Notes under the pieces: generated by a model | Database searches by the model: none | What the model saw: the letters and a program-made list of their open reading frames with translations, nothing else | Told to the model about the DNA's origin: nothing | Shown here: in pieces, positions 1-6,231 of the stretch | Layout: every line of letters starts with the position of its first letter | How positions within the stretch are numbered: position 1 is the first letter of the stretch | Made by a program: the position numbers and the translations under genes | NCBI GenBank assembly: GCA_050015455.1 | Contig: JBEKBJ010000126.1 | Span: 1-13,961 of the forward strand | Origin: JAGDMS01 sp050015455 | GTDB taxonomy: Bacteria; Desulfobacterota; Binatia; HRBIN30 | DNA length: 13,961 bases | Direction of reading: 5' to 3'

Positions 1-18
1 GGCCGTGCACCGACGTTT

Positions 19-510
19 TCAAACGCCTCCTCCTTCTCTGCTCTCATCTCCGGTCTCCTTTCGAAGACCGGACAGAATTTCCGGAATTCTTCCGGTCAGA
101 ATTTCCGGAACCGGCAGCAACTCCCCGCGCCCTCGTATGTTGTCGTTTGGATCTAGGATTCCGATGAAAACCTTCGAGATTCGTCGCTCGATTATCCGCT
201 CCACGCACGGCATCTTCGGATGGTTGCGCGAGGTGCAGGGCTCTAGGGTTGTGAAAAGAACCGAGCCTGCAAGCATCTCGTTCGAAAGTTTTCTCTCCAG
301 CAATGTGTACTCAGCGTGTTCGCCGGGAGCCAGCTCGCCTCGAAATGCCTCGCCGACAATGCAACTGTCACGAGCGACAACCGCTCCAACCATTGGCGAC
401 ACTTTGCCGGGTTCGCTCTTGCACGACCGCGACTGCGCGACAGCCCTGAGCATCAGATCACGCTCGCTGAGCTTCTTGGACGTGGGCTGAGAATTCCTCG
501 ACTTTGCCAT
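19..510 (-). CDS. RibD/CMP-deaminase-like zinc-dependent deaminase with altered C terminus
   Basis: 163 aa from the ATG at 510. The protein carries the cytidine-deaminase-fold signature: SPMVGAVV at residues 38-45, HAE at 65-67 (zinc His and catalytic Glu) and LEPC...PC at 89-102, with Cys92 and Cys102 as the remaining zinc ligands. The FTTLEPCTSRNHPKMPC and GILDPNDNIRGRGE segments resemble the RibD-like pyrimidine deaminase group. No reductase domain follows, so riboflavin synthesis is unlikely and the substrate is unknown. In relatives the chain normally continues past GRGE into an LxxAGI-type helix; here it runs into an 8-residue duplication (VPEILTGR/IPEILSGL) and a Gly/Glu-rich tail, so the C terminus looks replaced. 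The frame is open further upstream to 663 but without deaminase similarity, so 510 is preferred although the ribosome site is weak. An integrase remnant lies upstream on the same strand. Family call is firm; function is not. Confidence 0.75.
   Translation of the reverse strand: MAKSRNSQPTSKKLSERDLMLRAVAQSRSCKSEPGKVSPMVGAVVARDSCIVGEAFRGELAPGEHAEYTLLERKLSNEMLAGSVLFTTLEPCTSRNHPKMPCVERIIERRISKVFIGILDPNDNIRGRGELLPVPEILTGRIPEILSGLRKETGDESREGGGV
68..110. repeat. 24-bp tandem duplication inside the deaminase 3' end
   Basis: A 19-bp word, CCGGWCAGAATTTCCGGAA, occurs at 68-86 and 92-110 with a single mismatch and a period of 24 bp. Each copy contains the palindrome TTCCGGAA. The period equals eight codons, so the deaminase frame stays open and gains a repeated PEIL peptide. 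Confidence 0.8.
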
Positions 511-599
511 AAAACTCAGAATACCGATGGAAGATCCGGGTAAGCAATCGGCGGCTCGAAGGAGCGCGATGTGACGAACGCGCCAGCTCGGCGGAGCGC

Positions 600-720
600 A
601 TCTAACTATATTTAGGCTCCCGAATGAAATCCGCAAACGGCGCGGTTTCACGCGACCTAGCACCCCACCCCATAGAGCGGACCGTAGTTCACAATCCGTG
701 CGGAAGTCAAGCGGTTAGGC
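600..720 (-). other. Possible attC-like recombination site (vestigial)
   Basis: Read on the minus strand, GCCTAAC (720-714) fits the R'' core RYYYAAC and GTTAGAT (606-600) fits the R' core GTTRRRY, 121 bp end to end, within the size range of attC sites. Internal to these, GACTTCCG (708-701) can pair with CGGGAGCC (622-615) with one mismatch and one G-T wobble, as L''/L' boxes would. The two spacers differ (5 and 8 bp) and the centre does not fold into an obvious hairpin, which weakens the call. The site lies between the integrase remnant and the deaminase gene. Seven-base cores are short, so chance occurrence is possible. Confidence 0.25.
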
Positions 721-790
721 CAGCGCTGCTCATCTCCGTTCTCGGCGCGTTAGGGTGCAACCACTCGCGGCCTAAGACGGCCCCGCCTAC

Positions 791-889
791 CAGCCGGTCG
801 GCTGGGCTCTGGGCGCCGCGCCCGCGACGGTTGAGCACGTGCGTGTAGATCTAGGTGTGGCCCAGGGGTTCCTGCACCCTCCGGATACT
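791..889 (-). pseudogene. C-terminal remnant of an integron-type tyrosine recombinase (IntI-like)
   Basis: Minus-strand translation from 889 reads SIRRVQEPLGHT, a TAG stop at 853-851, then IYTHVLNRRGRGAQSPADRL. In IntI-like integrases this region reads approximately DIRTVQELLGHxDVxTTMIYTHVLNRGGxGVxSPxD and contains the LGH box II histidine and the catalytic Tyr. The fossil keeps the LGH box, the IYTH tyrosine and the HVLNR...SP tail but lacks about six codons (the DVxTTM stretch) and has a stop in their place. No RHxFATHLL segment was found just upstream, so only the last quarter of the domain is present. The gene is dead. It lies on the same strand as, and upstream of, the deaminase. Confidence 0.75.
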
Positions 890-1017
890 GAGAGTTCTGT
901 GCTTATGGTGCCGGCATGACAATCGCGCCGCTCGGGCAGATCACAATTCCCCGAAACGTCAAAGCGATTCACTGTGAAGCACGTCCGGCTGCACGGAAAC
1001 GACGAGCGGAGTGTTCG

Positions 1018-1119
1018 GTCGTCACAAAATCCAGCGCAACCACCGCCGCGTGACGAAATTGTGCGCGAAAAACTTGATTCCGCGCGATGGATGATTGCAT
1101 TCCAGGACGAATTGTCAGC
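1018..1119. repeat. ~102-bp direct repeat, copy 1
   Basis: This segment aligns with 1133-1236 at an offset of 115-117 bp. Shared words include CACAAAA followed by AGCGCAA, then TGTGCGCGAAAA (1060-1071 against 1176-1187) and TCAGC at the end. The copies differ at many positions and by small indels, so they are old. In minus-strand translation the two copies give similar peptides (FFAHNFVTRR here, IFAHNLVVRR in copy 2), but this copy carries a stop in that frame. Confidence 0.6.
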
Positions 1120-1132
1120 CACATGACGTCTG

Positions 1133-1236
1133 GCCGCCACAAAACCGAGCGCAAATGAGCGGCGCACGACGAGGTTGTGCGCGAAAATCTCACTTTCGGC
1201 GACTAATCGTTGTGCTCCCAGCACGGACTCGTCAGC
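1133..1236. repeat. ~102-bp direct repeat, copy 2
   Basis: Partner of the repeat at 1018-1119, separated from it by about 13 bp and lying directly before the 21-bp array. The best-conserved part is the TTGTGCGCGAAAA block and the CCGCCACAAAAC block. I recognise no known repeat family. Confidence 0.6.
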
Positions 1237-1274
1237 GATTCCAAGGGTTTACAGACCCCCTGTGCATCTCCTCA

Positions 1275-1484
1275 ACGACTAGAGAAATTCGCTACTCGAC
1301 CAATCAATTTCTTGGGTCGAGGAGTCTTTTTCTTGTCTCGATGAGTGTTTTTCTTGTGTCGAGGAGGAAAATCTCTGGGTCGAGCATTAAATCTTCGCCG
1401 ACGAGACAAGGAATCCGCCGGTCGACTTGGCAATTTTCATCGACGAGCGGAAACTTCCACTCCAGGAGAAGGGAATGCTTCCTG
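1275..1484. repeat. Degenerate tandem array, ten units of exactly 21 bp
   Basis: A CGA core recurs at an exact 21-bp spacing: unit starts at 1275, 1296, 1317, 1338, 1359, 1380, 1401, 1422, 1443 and 1464. Units begin TCGA or ACGA (the last AGGA), often TCGAGGAG or TCGAC, and most have an A/T-rich centre near AATTTCTT and a G/C-rich end. There are no indels between units although the sequence has drifted. The plus strand is open through the array and gives a loose heptad (x-S-[TR]-x-x-[FI]-x). The minus strand gives a stronger heptad of type L-[LVI]-[DE]-x-R-x-x (LLDTRKT, LIETRKR, LLDPRN) but is broken by stops. It could be a minisatellite, a two-helical-turn protein-binding array, or a decayed gene for a heptad-repeat protein. 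Confidence 0.75.
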
Positions 1485-1698
1485 GCTTCCTTGGGCTGGG
1501 TACCTCGCAGGTGATGACCCCATCAGTCGCCGGCCAGCTCCGTCACGGTGTAGGGTGCCGTCAGTACTCGAAGTGCGCCCGGCCCGAGTAGAAGACCACA
1601 GGCCCGCGGTGTGCGTTGTCGGCCGCGGTGGATGTCAGGCCACACGCGAGGTGATCAACGCACACTGGATCGGTGTGCGCCGGTTCTGACCGCGCTCA

Positions 1699-1809
1699 GA
1701 CGAGCGGCGCGCCGCTTACCTGGCGTCACAGGGATATCGTGTCGTTCGATTCTGGGACAATGGTGTGCTCCAGAGCTTGGAGGCGGTCTTGCGCTGCGAG
1801 TCGGCTTAG
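1699..1809 (+). pseudogene. C-terminal remnant of a DUF559 (Vsr-like) endonuclease-domain protein
   Basis: From 1699 the plus strand encodes DERRAAYLASQ, then GYRVVRFWDNGVLQSLEAVL, and stops at TAG 1807-1809. This matches the conserved end of DUF559 proteins, whose last helix/strand reads about DxERTxxLexxGyrVlRFwNneVlxNlegVl. The frame is closed by a stop at 1687-1689, so the N-terminal part with the ELDGGQH-type nuclease motif is not in frame. A GGCQA peptide near 1629-1640 in another frame is only faintly similar. The remnant ends four bases inside the 3' end of the convergent porin gene. It lacks the nuclease active site, so it is taken as non-functional. Confidence 0.75.
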
Positions 1810-3332
1810 AAGTCCGTGTGGAACCGAAACCCCGGAACGATCACCGGGCCGCGGTCGCGGTTGTAGCCTGGATGGCGGATGTACTGGAGATCCACGGCTA
1901 CGAAGACGCCGCGCCACACGTGGAGTGTGTAGTAGGTTTCGAGAATCTGCTCCGTGTTGTAGTTGAGCCGGCCATCACCGAGGATAAACCCTTGGCCGCC
2001 GAGCGCCAAATACTCACGGTGGTCATTGGATAAGCCATTGACCGAAAGTGCCAGGCCGACCTTGTCGTCTTCCCGGTGCCAGGACGTACCGCGCAGGTCC
2101 GCGCCGACCAGCCCCGACCGATCGACCTCCGTGAAGGCGAAGGTTTCATTCTGCCCATCGTTCCACCCCAGCCGCCCGAACACCCGCAGCGCGTCGCTGA
2201 GCACCTGCTCGACGTTGACACCGAAGCCGTACTTCGTGCGGCCAGGAGCCTCGTGCGCGGTGATGTCCGGGACCGGGTCGCGACCGTCACGAAACGCGTC
2301 GATCGCCTGGCGATAGTTGCCCATATGGGCGTGATTGACGTATGCTAACAGATGCACCGCGCCCTCGCGCCCGAGAAATTGGTGGCGGTGCTCGAATTCC
2401 ACGTTCTCCGCCCGCGCCTCGCCAAGGTGGAAATCCAGGTGGATGCCGTTGGCGACGGTCGGCATCATGCCCTCGGCGAAACGGGCCGCCCAGTTGTGAT
2501 CGTAGTATTCCAGCAGCACGGCATAGGTGTAGCCGCGCGTATCGGCCGCGAAGTCCCAGGCGCCGTTCTGATCGACGGTCCAGTTCATGAACTGCAGATG
2601 ACTATCGCTGCCCACCGCGTTGACGTCGAAGAAGTCCGGGAGCCCCATCTTGCCCACACGGATCTCGATCCGTCGTGCCGGAAGACTTGTGGCCAGCGAC
2701 AGCGGATTGCGCTCGGAGCTTACGCGCTCGTCGCTGAGCGGAATGATCTGCCGGACCATCCCGCGGGCGACGTAGGGTTCTTTGGTCAGGTCGGGGTTGC
2801 GCACGACATCGAGGTCGGGGAATCCAGCCAGCCCCAGCGCGTCACTGAGGCCGCTGCCACCGGTGGCCTCGACATCCAGGAAGACCTCGGTGGTGTCGGT
2901 GAGTTGATAGCCGCCGAACAGAGTGACCACATAGGAGGTGGCGTTTTCCGCCGTCGACTTGAGGCTGTGAGATCCGCTGTAGGCCGCGTGGAAGGGCGGA
3001 TGCCACTGGAAGATGACGTTGCTCTGTCCGGAGAGCCAGAAACGGGTCGTATCGGGGTGCTCGAAGATCGTCGTCGGTGCCTGCGTGGCTGGATGCGGCG
3101 GCGGGTCGGCTGGCTCAGTGGGCTCGGGAATTTGAGCCGACGCCGTCGCTACCAGAAGACAAATAACAGACGCGATGCGGGCAAGGGGCCGCAGCCCGGC
3201 CAAGCTCACGCGCCAATGGCGCTCAAGTCCGACGATCGCTCCAACGAAGACCGCTGCAAGTAGACGGATCGCGAACTTGGCAACGCTAGTGCCGATGCGC
3301 GCTGTCACTGACTTTCGCCCGGTTGCCGTCAA
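1806..3332 (-). CDS. OprB-family carbohydrate-type porin, frame fused to an MgtC fragment
   Basis: The frame gives 508 codons from TTG 3332. Residues from about 70 to the end match the OprB porin family (RVGKMGLPDFFDVN, QFMNW, DTRGYTYA, WAARFAEGMMP), and the chain ends in Phe as usual for outer-membrane barrels. A signal peptide with h-region IASVICLLVATA and an ASA|Q cleavage site lies at about residues 50-67. A GTG at 3209 would place this signal at a normal N terminus (MSLAGLRPLARI...), and I favour it for the mature porin. The first ~47 codons look like the start of an MgtC/SapB protein. The gene starts 11 bp after the NRAMP-like gene, so it is probably cotranscribed with it. Substrate is uncertain: OprB porins are usually linked to sugars, while the neighbours suggest metal uptake. 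Confidence 0.85.
   Translation of the reverse strand: MTATGRKSVTARIGTSVAKFAIRLLAAVFVGAIVGLERHWRVSLAGLRPLARIASVICLLVATASAQIPEPTEPADPPPHPATQAPTTIFEHPDTTRFWLSGQSNVIFQWHPPFHAAYSGSHSLKSTAENATSYVVTLFGGYQLTDTTEVFLDVEATGGSGLSDALGLAGFPDLDVVRNPDLTKEPYVARGMVRQIIPLSDERVSSERNPLSLATSLPARRIEIRVGKMGLPDFFDVNAVGSDSHLQFMNWTVDQNGAWDFAADTRGYTYAVLLEYYDHNWAARFAEGMMPTVANGIHLDFHLGEARAENVEFEHRHQFLGREGAVHLLAYVNHAHMGNYRQAIDAFRDGRDPVPDITAHEAPGRTKYGFGVNVEQVLSDALRVFGRLGWNDGQNETFAFTEVDRSGLVGADLRGTSWHREDDKVGLALSVNGLSNDHREYLALGGQGFILGDGRLNYNTEQILETYYTLHVWRGVFVAVDLQYIRHPGYNRDRGPVIVPGFRFHTDF
3192..3332 (-). pseudogene. N-terminal fragment of an MgtC/SapB-family protein
   Basis: Minus-strand codons here read RLLAAVFVGAIVGLERHWR followed by VSLAGLR. 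This is the hallmark first membrane helix of MgtC/YhiD/SapB proteins (RLLLALLLGxxIGLERExRxxxAGLRTHxLV). After AGLR the expected THALV-type helices are missing and the sequence goes directly into the porin signal peptide (PLARIASV...). The MgtC reading frame and the porin frame are continuous, so a deletion seems to have joined the two. Possible starts are TTG 3332 or GTG 3308; neither has a well-spaced ribosome site. Whether it is translated as an N-terminal extension is unknown. Confidence 0.65.
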
Positions 3333-3342
3333 TCTCCGCGAC

Positions 3343-4650
3343 TCACGCGCCGAAGAAGAGCAAGCTGACGACCATGACTACCGTCAGCACGATCATCACC
3401 GCCGACGAGCTCCAGGCGATGACGTTGTAGGTCCGCGAGTTGACGTACTTGCCCATCAGATCGGTGCGGTTGATCAGCAACAGAACGAAGATCAGCACGA
3501 ACGGCAGGAGGATGCCGTTGAGCACCTGCGACAGGTACATCACTGCCAGCAACGGGAAGTTGGGGATGAGAATGACGACCGAGCCCAGGGCAATGAGCGC
3601 GGAGTACAGGGTGAAGAACTGCGGCGCATCGCGGAACTTGTTGTCGATGCCCGCCTCCCAGCCAAACCCCTCGCAAACATAATGCGCGGTGGCGAGCGGG
3701 AGGATCGAGGCCGCAAACAGCGAGGCGTTGAAGAGGCCGAAGGCGAACAGGTCAGCGCAGTACTTCCCGGCCAGTGGCGCAAGTGCTAAGGCGGCATCCT
3801 GCGCCGATTGGATCGAAATGTGGTGTGTGTATAGGGTGGCGGCGCAGGCCACGATGATGAACAGCGCCACCACATCGGTCACGACGCAGCCAACGACCAC
3901 GTCGTAGTAAGACAAACGGTAGTCGGAGAGCTTCACGCCCTTCTCCACAACGGCGGCCTGCAGGTAGAATTGCATCCAGGGCGCAATCGTCGTACCGACC
4001 ACCCCAATGAGCATGGCCAGGTAGCTACCGTTCCAACTGAACTCGGGTACCACGGTTTGCCGAAGCACCTCACCCCACGGGGGGCGGGCCAGAAATCCCG
4101 AAATGATGTACGAGATGTAAAATAGGCAGGCGACGAGGAAGACCTTCTCGACGCGACGATACGTGCCATAGACGACCAGCCACCAGACGAAGAGGGCCGC
4201 CAGGGGAATCGAGATGTACTTACTGACGCCGAAGATCTCCAGGGCGGCAGCCACGCCGGCAAACTCTGCGACGGTGTTGCTCAGGTCCGCAATCAGCAGA
4301 GCGACCATGACGTAAAAGGTTACCTTCACACCGTACTGCTCGCGGATGAGGTCGGCGAGCCCCTTGCCGGTGACCACCCCCATGCGGGCGCACATCTCCT
4401 GCACCACGATCAGCGCGACGGTAATCGGGATCAACGTCCACAGCAGGCCGTAGCCGAACTGGGCACCGGCGAGCGAATAGGTGGTGATACCGCCGGCGTC
4501 GTTGTCGACGTTGGCCGTGATGATACCGGGCCCGACCACCGCCATGATCAAGGCGATCCGTCCAAACAGGCCGGTGCTCAGGCGTGCGCGCAAGCGGGCA
4601 CGCACACCCCGCGGTGCCAGACTTTTCACCTCCCCAGCTTGCGCTTCCAT
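3343..4650 (-). CDS. NRAMP-like divalent metal transporter with divergent metal site
   Basis: 435 aa, about eleven hydrophobic helices, usual NRAMP length. The TM1 unwound region reads GPGIITANVDNDAGG (residues 40-54) instead of the canonical GPG...DPGN, keeping an Asp (D49) but not the Asn. The TM6 region reads TTIAPWMQFYLQ (220-231), so the canonical MPH is APW: the metal-binding Met is replaced by Ala223 and His by Trp225. Loss of that Met is associated with NRAMP-related proteins that carry hard ions such as Mg2+ or Mn2+, so the substrate should not be called from the family name. Start is ATG 4650, overlapping the upstream gene by 25 bp; GTG 4628, which overlaps the upstream TGA, is an alternative. 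The two genes are evidently cotranslated and the upstream protein may act as its metal sensor or gate. Confidence 0.85.
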   Translation of the reverse strand: MEAQAGEVKSLAPRGVRARLRARLSTGLFGRIALIMAVVGPGIITANVDNDAGGITTYSLAGAQFGYGLLWTLIPITVALIVVQEMCARMGVVTGKGLADLIREQYGVKVTFYVMVALLIADLSNTVAEFAGVAAALEIFGVSKYISIPLAALFVWWLVVYGTYRRVEKVFLVACLFYISYIISGFLARPPWGEVLRQTVVPEFSWNGSYLAMLIGVVGTTIAPWMQFYLQAAVVEKGVKLSDYRLSYYDVVVGCVVTDVVALFIIVACAATLYTHHISIQSAQDAALALAPLAGKYCADLFAFGLFNASLFAASILPLATAHYVCEGFGWEAGIDNKFRDAPQFFTLYSALIALGSVVILIPNFPLLAVMYLSQVLNGILLPFVLIFVLLLINRTDLMGKYVNSRTYNVIAWSSSAVMIVLTVVMVVSLLFFGA

Positions 4651-5972
4651 GCCTGGCTCGCAATGTGGCTGAGGACGTCATCGACGGTGATCATACCGAC
4701 GATGACATCGTTGTCGTCGACCACCGGCAGCCCGAGCAGCTCGTACTTCTCCACGATCTCGGCGACCGTGTCGTTGCTGTCGGTGTGATGCACGCGGGCC
4801 GGATTCTGAATCATGATCTCCTGCAGCCGCGCCTGCGGCGGCGCCATGATCAGCTGGCGCAGGTTCAACACCCCCACCAGCCGCTGGTCGGCATCGACGA
4901 CGAAGAGGTAGTAGATGTGCTCGACGTCCGGCGCCGCGGTCCGCAGCCGTGCAAACGCCTCCTCGACCGTGAGGTCGGCGGGGAGGGCGACGAACTCCGT
5001 GGTCATCATGCCGCCGGCGGTGTCCGGCGCATACGTGAGCAGCTCGCGCACGTCCTGCGCCTCGTCCACCTCCATCTTGCGCAGCAGCGCGGTGGAGGTT
5101 TCCTGGGGTAATTCGCTGAGCAGGTCGGCGGCCTCGTCCGGCTGCATCTCCTCCAGAATGTCCGCGGCATCTTCCTGCGAGACGGTTTCGAGCAACTGCG
5201 TCTGAATGCGCGGATCTTCCACTTCGGCGAGCGCGTCAGCGGCGGTCTCCGGATCCAACGAGCGGAACATGGTGGCGCGCTCGTGGGTGTCGAGGTCGGT
5301 GAGGATTTCGGCGATATCCGCCGGATGCAGCTCCTTCAGCTGACGCTGCATGACACTCAGCCGAATGCTCTGCGCCTTGGCATCCAGTGACAGCGGCTGG
5401 ACGTACTGCCAGCGGATGAGGCGCTCAGCACTGAGGTACTGGCTGCGCGGCGCGATGCGGCGCAACAGCGCATCCACGATCGGCTCCCATCCCATGCGCC
5501 GGGCCAGACCGCGGGTGCCCACGTCGACGTTCACCAGGCGCAGATCTGACCGGCCTAGCTTGACGAAATGCAGATCGTTCACGCGCACGACCTTGGCACC
5601 GCTTATGTCCACAATCTGCTTGTCGAGCAACGTCTCGCGCAGCAGGATCTCGCCCGGCGCGTCGATCTTCGACGGCTTGAGCGCGTAGATCGGCACCCCC
5701 AGGCGAATCACCGGCCCGTCGATGTCGACGACGTCGATCCAGCGCCCGGTGAGCGGAAACGGCTCCAAGCGGCCGCGCTGCACCACGAAGCCGACCACCG
5801 GCGGAAACATGTACGCCACCGACACCGCCAGGTCCGTGAGCCGCCCCACCGGCGCCCCTTGCGAGTCGCACACCGGCTTGTTCAGCAGTGACGAGAAGAA
5901 CACGAAGCTGTGTCCTTCCTCGGCCACCACCTGCTGGTTGTGATTGGTCAGCGTGGTGTCGGGCGCATCCAT
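4626..5972 (-). CDS. Soluble PRC-barrel / MgtE-N / CBS-pair protein
   Basis: 448 aa from ATG 5972, chosen because AGAAAGGAA sits about 8 bp upstream; the frame extends to 6020 without support. Domains in order: PRC-barrel-like segment at about 22-95, a second at about 108-155, the MgtE N-terminal superhelical domain at about 205-310 (LHPADIAEIL, DLLSELPQE), and two CBS motifs at about 320-440 (LLTYAPDTAGGMMTTEF; GLPVVDDNDVIVGMITVDDV). The five-helix membrane domain of MgtE is absent, so this is the cytosolic sensor half of an Mg2+ channel without the channel. In MgtE these domains bind Mg2+ and gate the pore. Overlap with the NRAMP-like gene suggests it regulates that transporter (inference). 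Confidence 0.9.
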   Translation of the reverse strand: MDAPDTTLTNHNQQVVAEEGHSFVFFSSLLNKPVCDSQGAPVGRLTDLAVSVAYMFPPVVGFVVQRGRLEPFPLTGRWIDVVDIDGPVIRLGVPIYALKPSKIDAPGEILLRETLLDKQIVDISGAKVVRVNDLHFVKLGRSDLRLVNVDVGTRGLARRMGWEPIVDALLRRIAPRSQYLSAERLIRWQYVQPLSLDAKAQSIRLSVMQRQLKELHPADIAEILTDLDTHERATMFRSLDPETAADALAEVEDPRIQTQLLETVSQEDAADILEEMQPDEAADLLSELPQETSTALLRKMEVDEAQDVRELLTYAPDTAGGMMTTEFVALPADLTVEEAFARLRTAAPDVEHIYYLFVVDADQRLVGVLNLRQLIMAPPQARLQEIMIQNPARVHHTDSNDTVAEIVEKYELLGLPVVDDNDVIVGMITVDDVLSHIASQAWKRKLGR

Positions 5973-6231
5973 AGCTCGTTTCCTTTCTACACAGTGCGCA
6001 CGGCCCGTGTCCACTTGCAAACGTGAGGCCCAGCGGCCGTCTCTGAGGAGCCGGATCTGTCCATCCCCTCACCCCCAGCCGGCTTTCCCCAAGAAGCCCT
6101 TACAAACCACAAAGGAACTCAGGCTTGCCTGTGGACGCCGCCAATGAATTCGCGCGCTACGAAGAACGCCAAGTCCCCCGGGAGGCGACTCCCCACCCCA
6201 CCAAAGCCTCTTGCGAGCGCGCAGCAGCCCG
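5973..6231. promoter_or_regulatory. Intergenic leader of the metal operon
   Basis: This 259-bp gap separates the dCMP deaminase stop from the PRC/MgtE-N/CBS start, both on the minus strand, so it should hold the end of one transcript and the promoter of the next. A GGGAG-GCGA-CTCCC hairpin (6180-6193) could end the upstream transcript but has no T run. A short palindrome CAGGC-TT-GCCTG lies at 6120-6131. I could not recognise an M-box or yybP-ykoY metal riboswitch, nor a clear -35/-10 pair. Confidence 0.3.

Larger units (their letters stand above)
511..1805. other. About 1.3 kb accessory stretch without an intact gene
   Basis: Reading frames here lack convincing protein character over their length. 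What can be supported are fragments and repeats: attC-like core sites (600-720), an integron-integrase remnant on the minus strand (791-889), two copies of a ~102-bp repeat (1018-1119 and 1133-1236), a 21-bp periodic array (1275-1484) and a DUF559 C-terminal remnant on the plus strand (1699-1809). Between these, at 511-599, 721-790, 890-1017 and 1485-1698, I see nothing definite. A third, weaker copy of the ~102-bp repeat may lie at about 914-1000. The mixture is typical of a decayed mobile or integron-like region. Confidence 0.6.

Noticed and set aside
787..1224. Minus-strand ORF of 145 codons
   Set aside because: It runs across the integrase remnant in the wrong frame and across the repeats; the recognisable integrase peptide is in another frame.
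1275..1484. CRISPR array
   Set aside because: The units are contiguous and diverged, with no spacers between identical repeats and no cas genes nearby.
1095..1514. Plus-strand ORF of 139 codons spanning the 21-bp array
   Set aside because: The open frame is explained by the 21-bp period being a multiple of three; there is no conserved domain or good ribosome site, so it is not listed as a gene. It remains one reading of the array.
1563..1690. Minus-strand open peptide ending PVVFYSGRAHFEY
   Set aside because: It reads like protein but I recognise no family and there is no start codon; too weak to annotate.
2352..3263. Plus-strand ORF of 303 codons
   Set aside because: It is antisense to the OprB porin and shows no family motif.
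6172..6193. Intrinsic terminator after the dCMP deaminase gene
   Set aside because: A short GC hairpin exists but no T run follows on the minus strand.
5973..6231. Metal riboswitch (M-box or yybP-ykoY) in the leader of the MgtE-like/NRAMP-like operon
   Set aside because: Expected from the gene content, but I could not find the conserved core of either class by eye.
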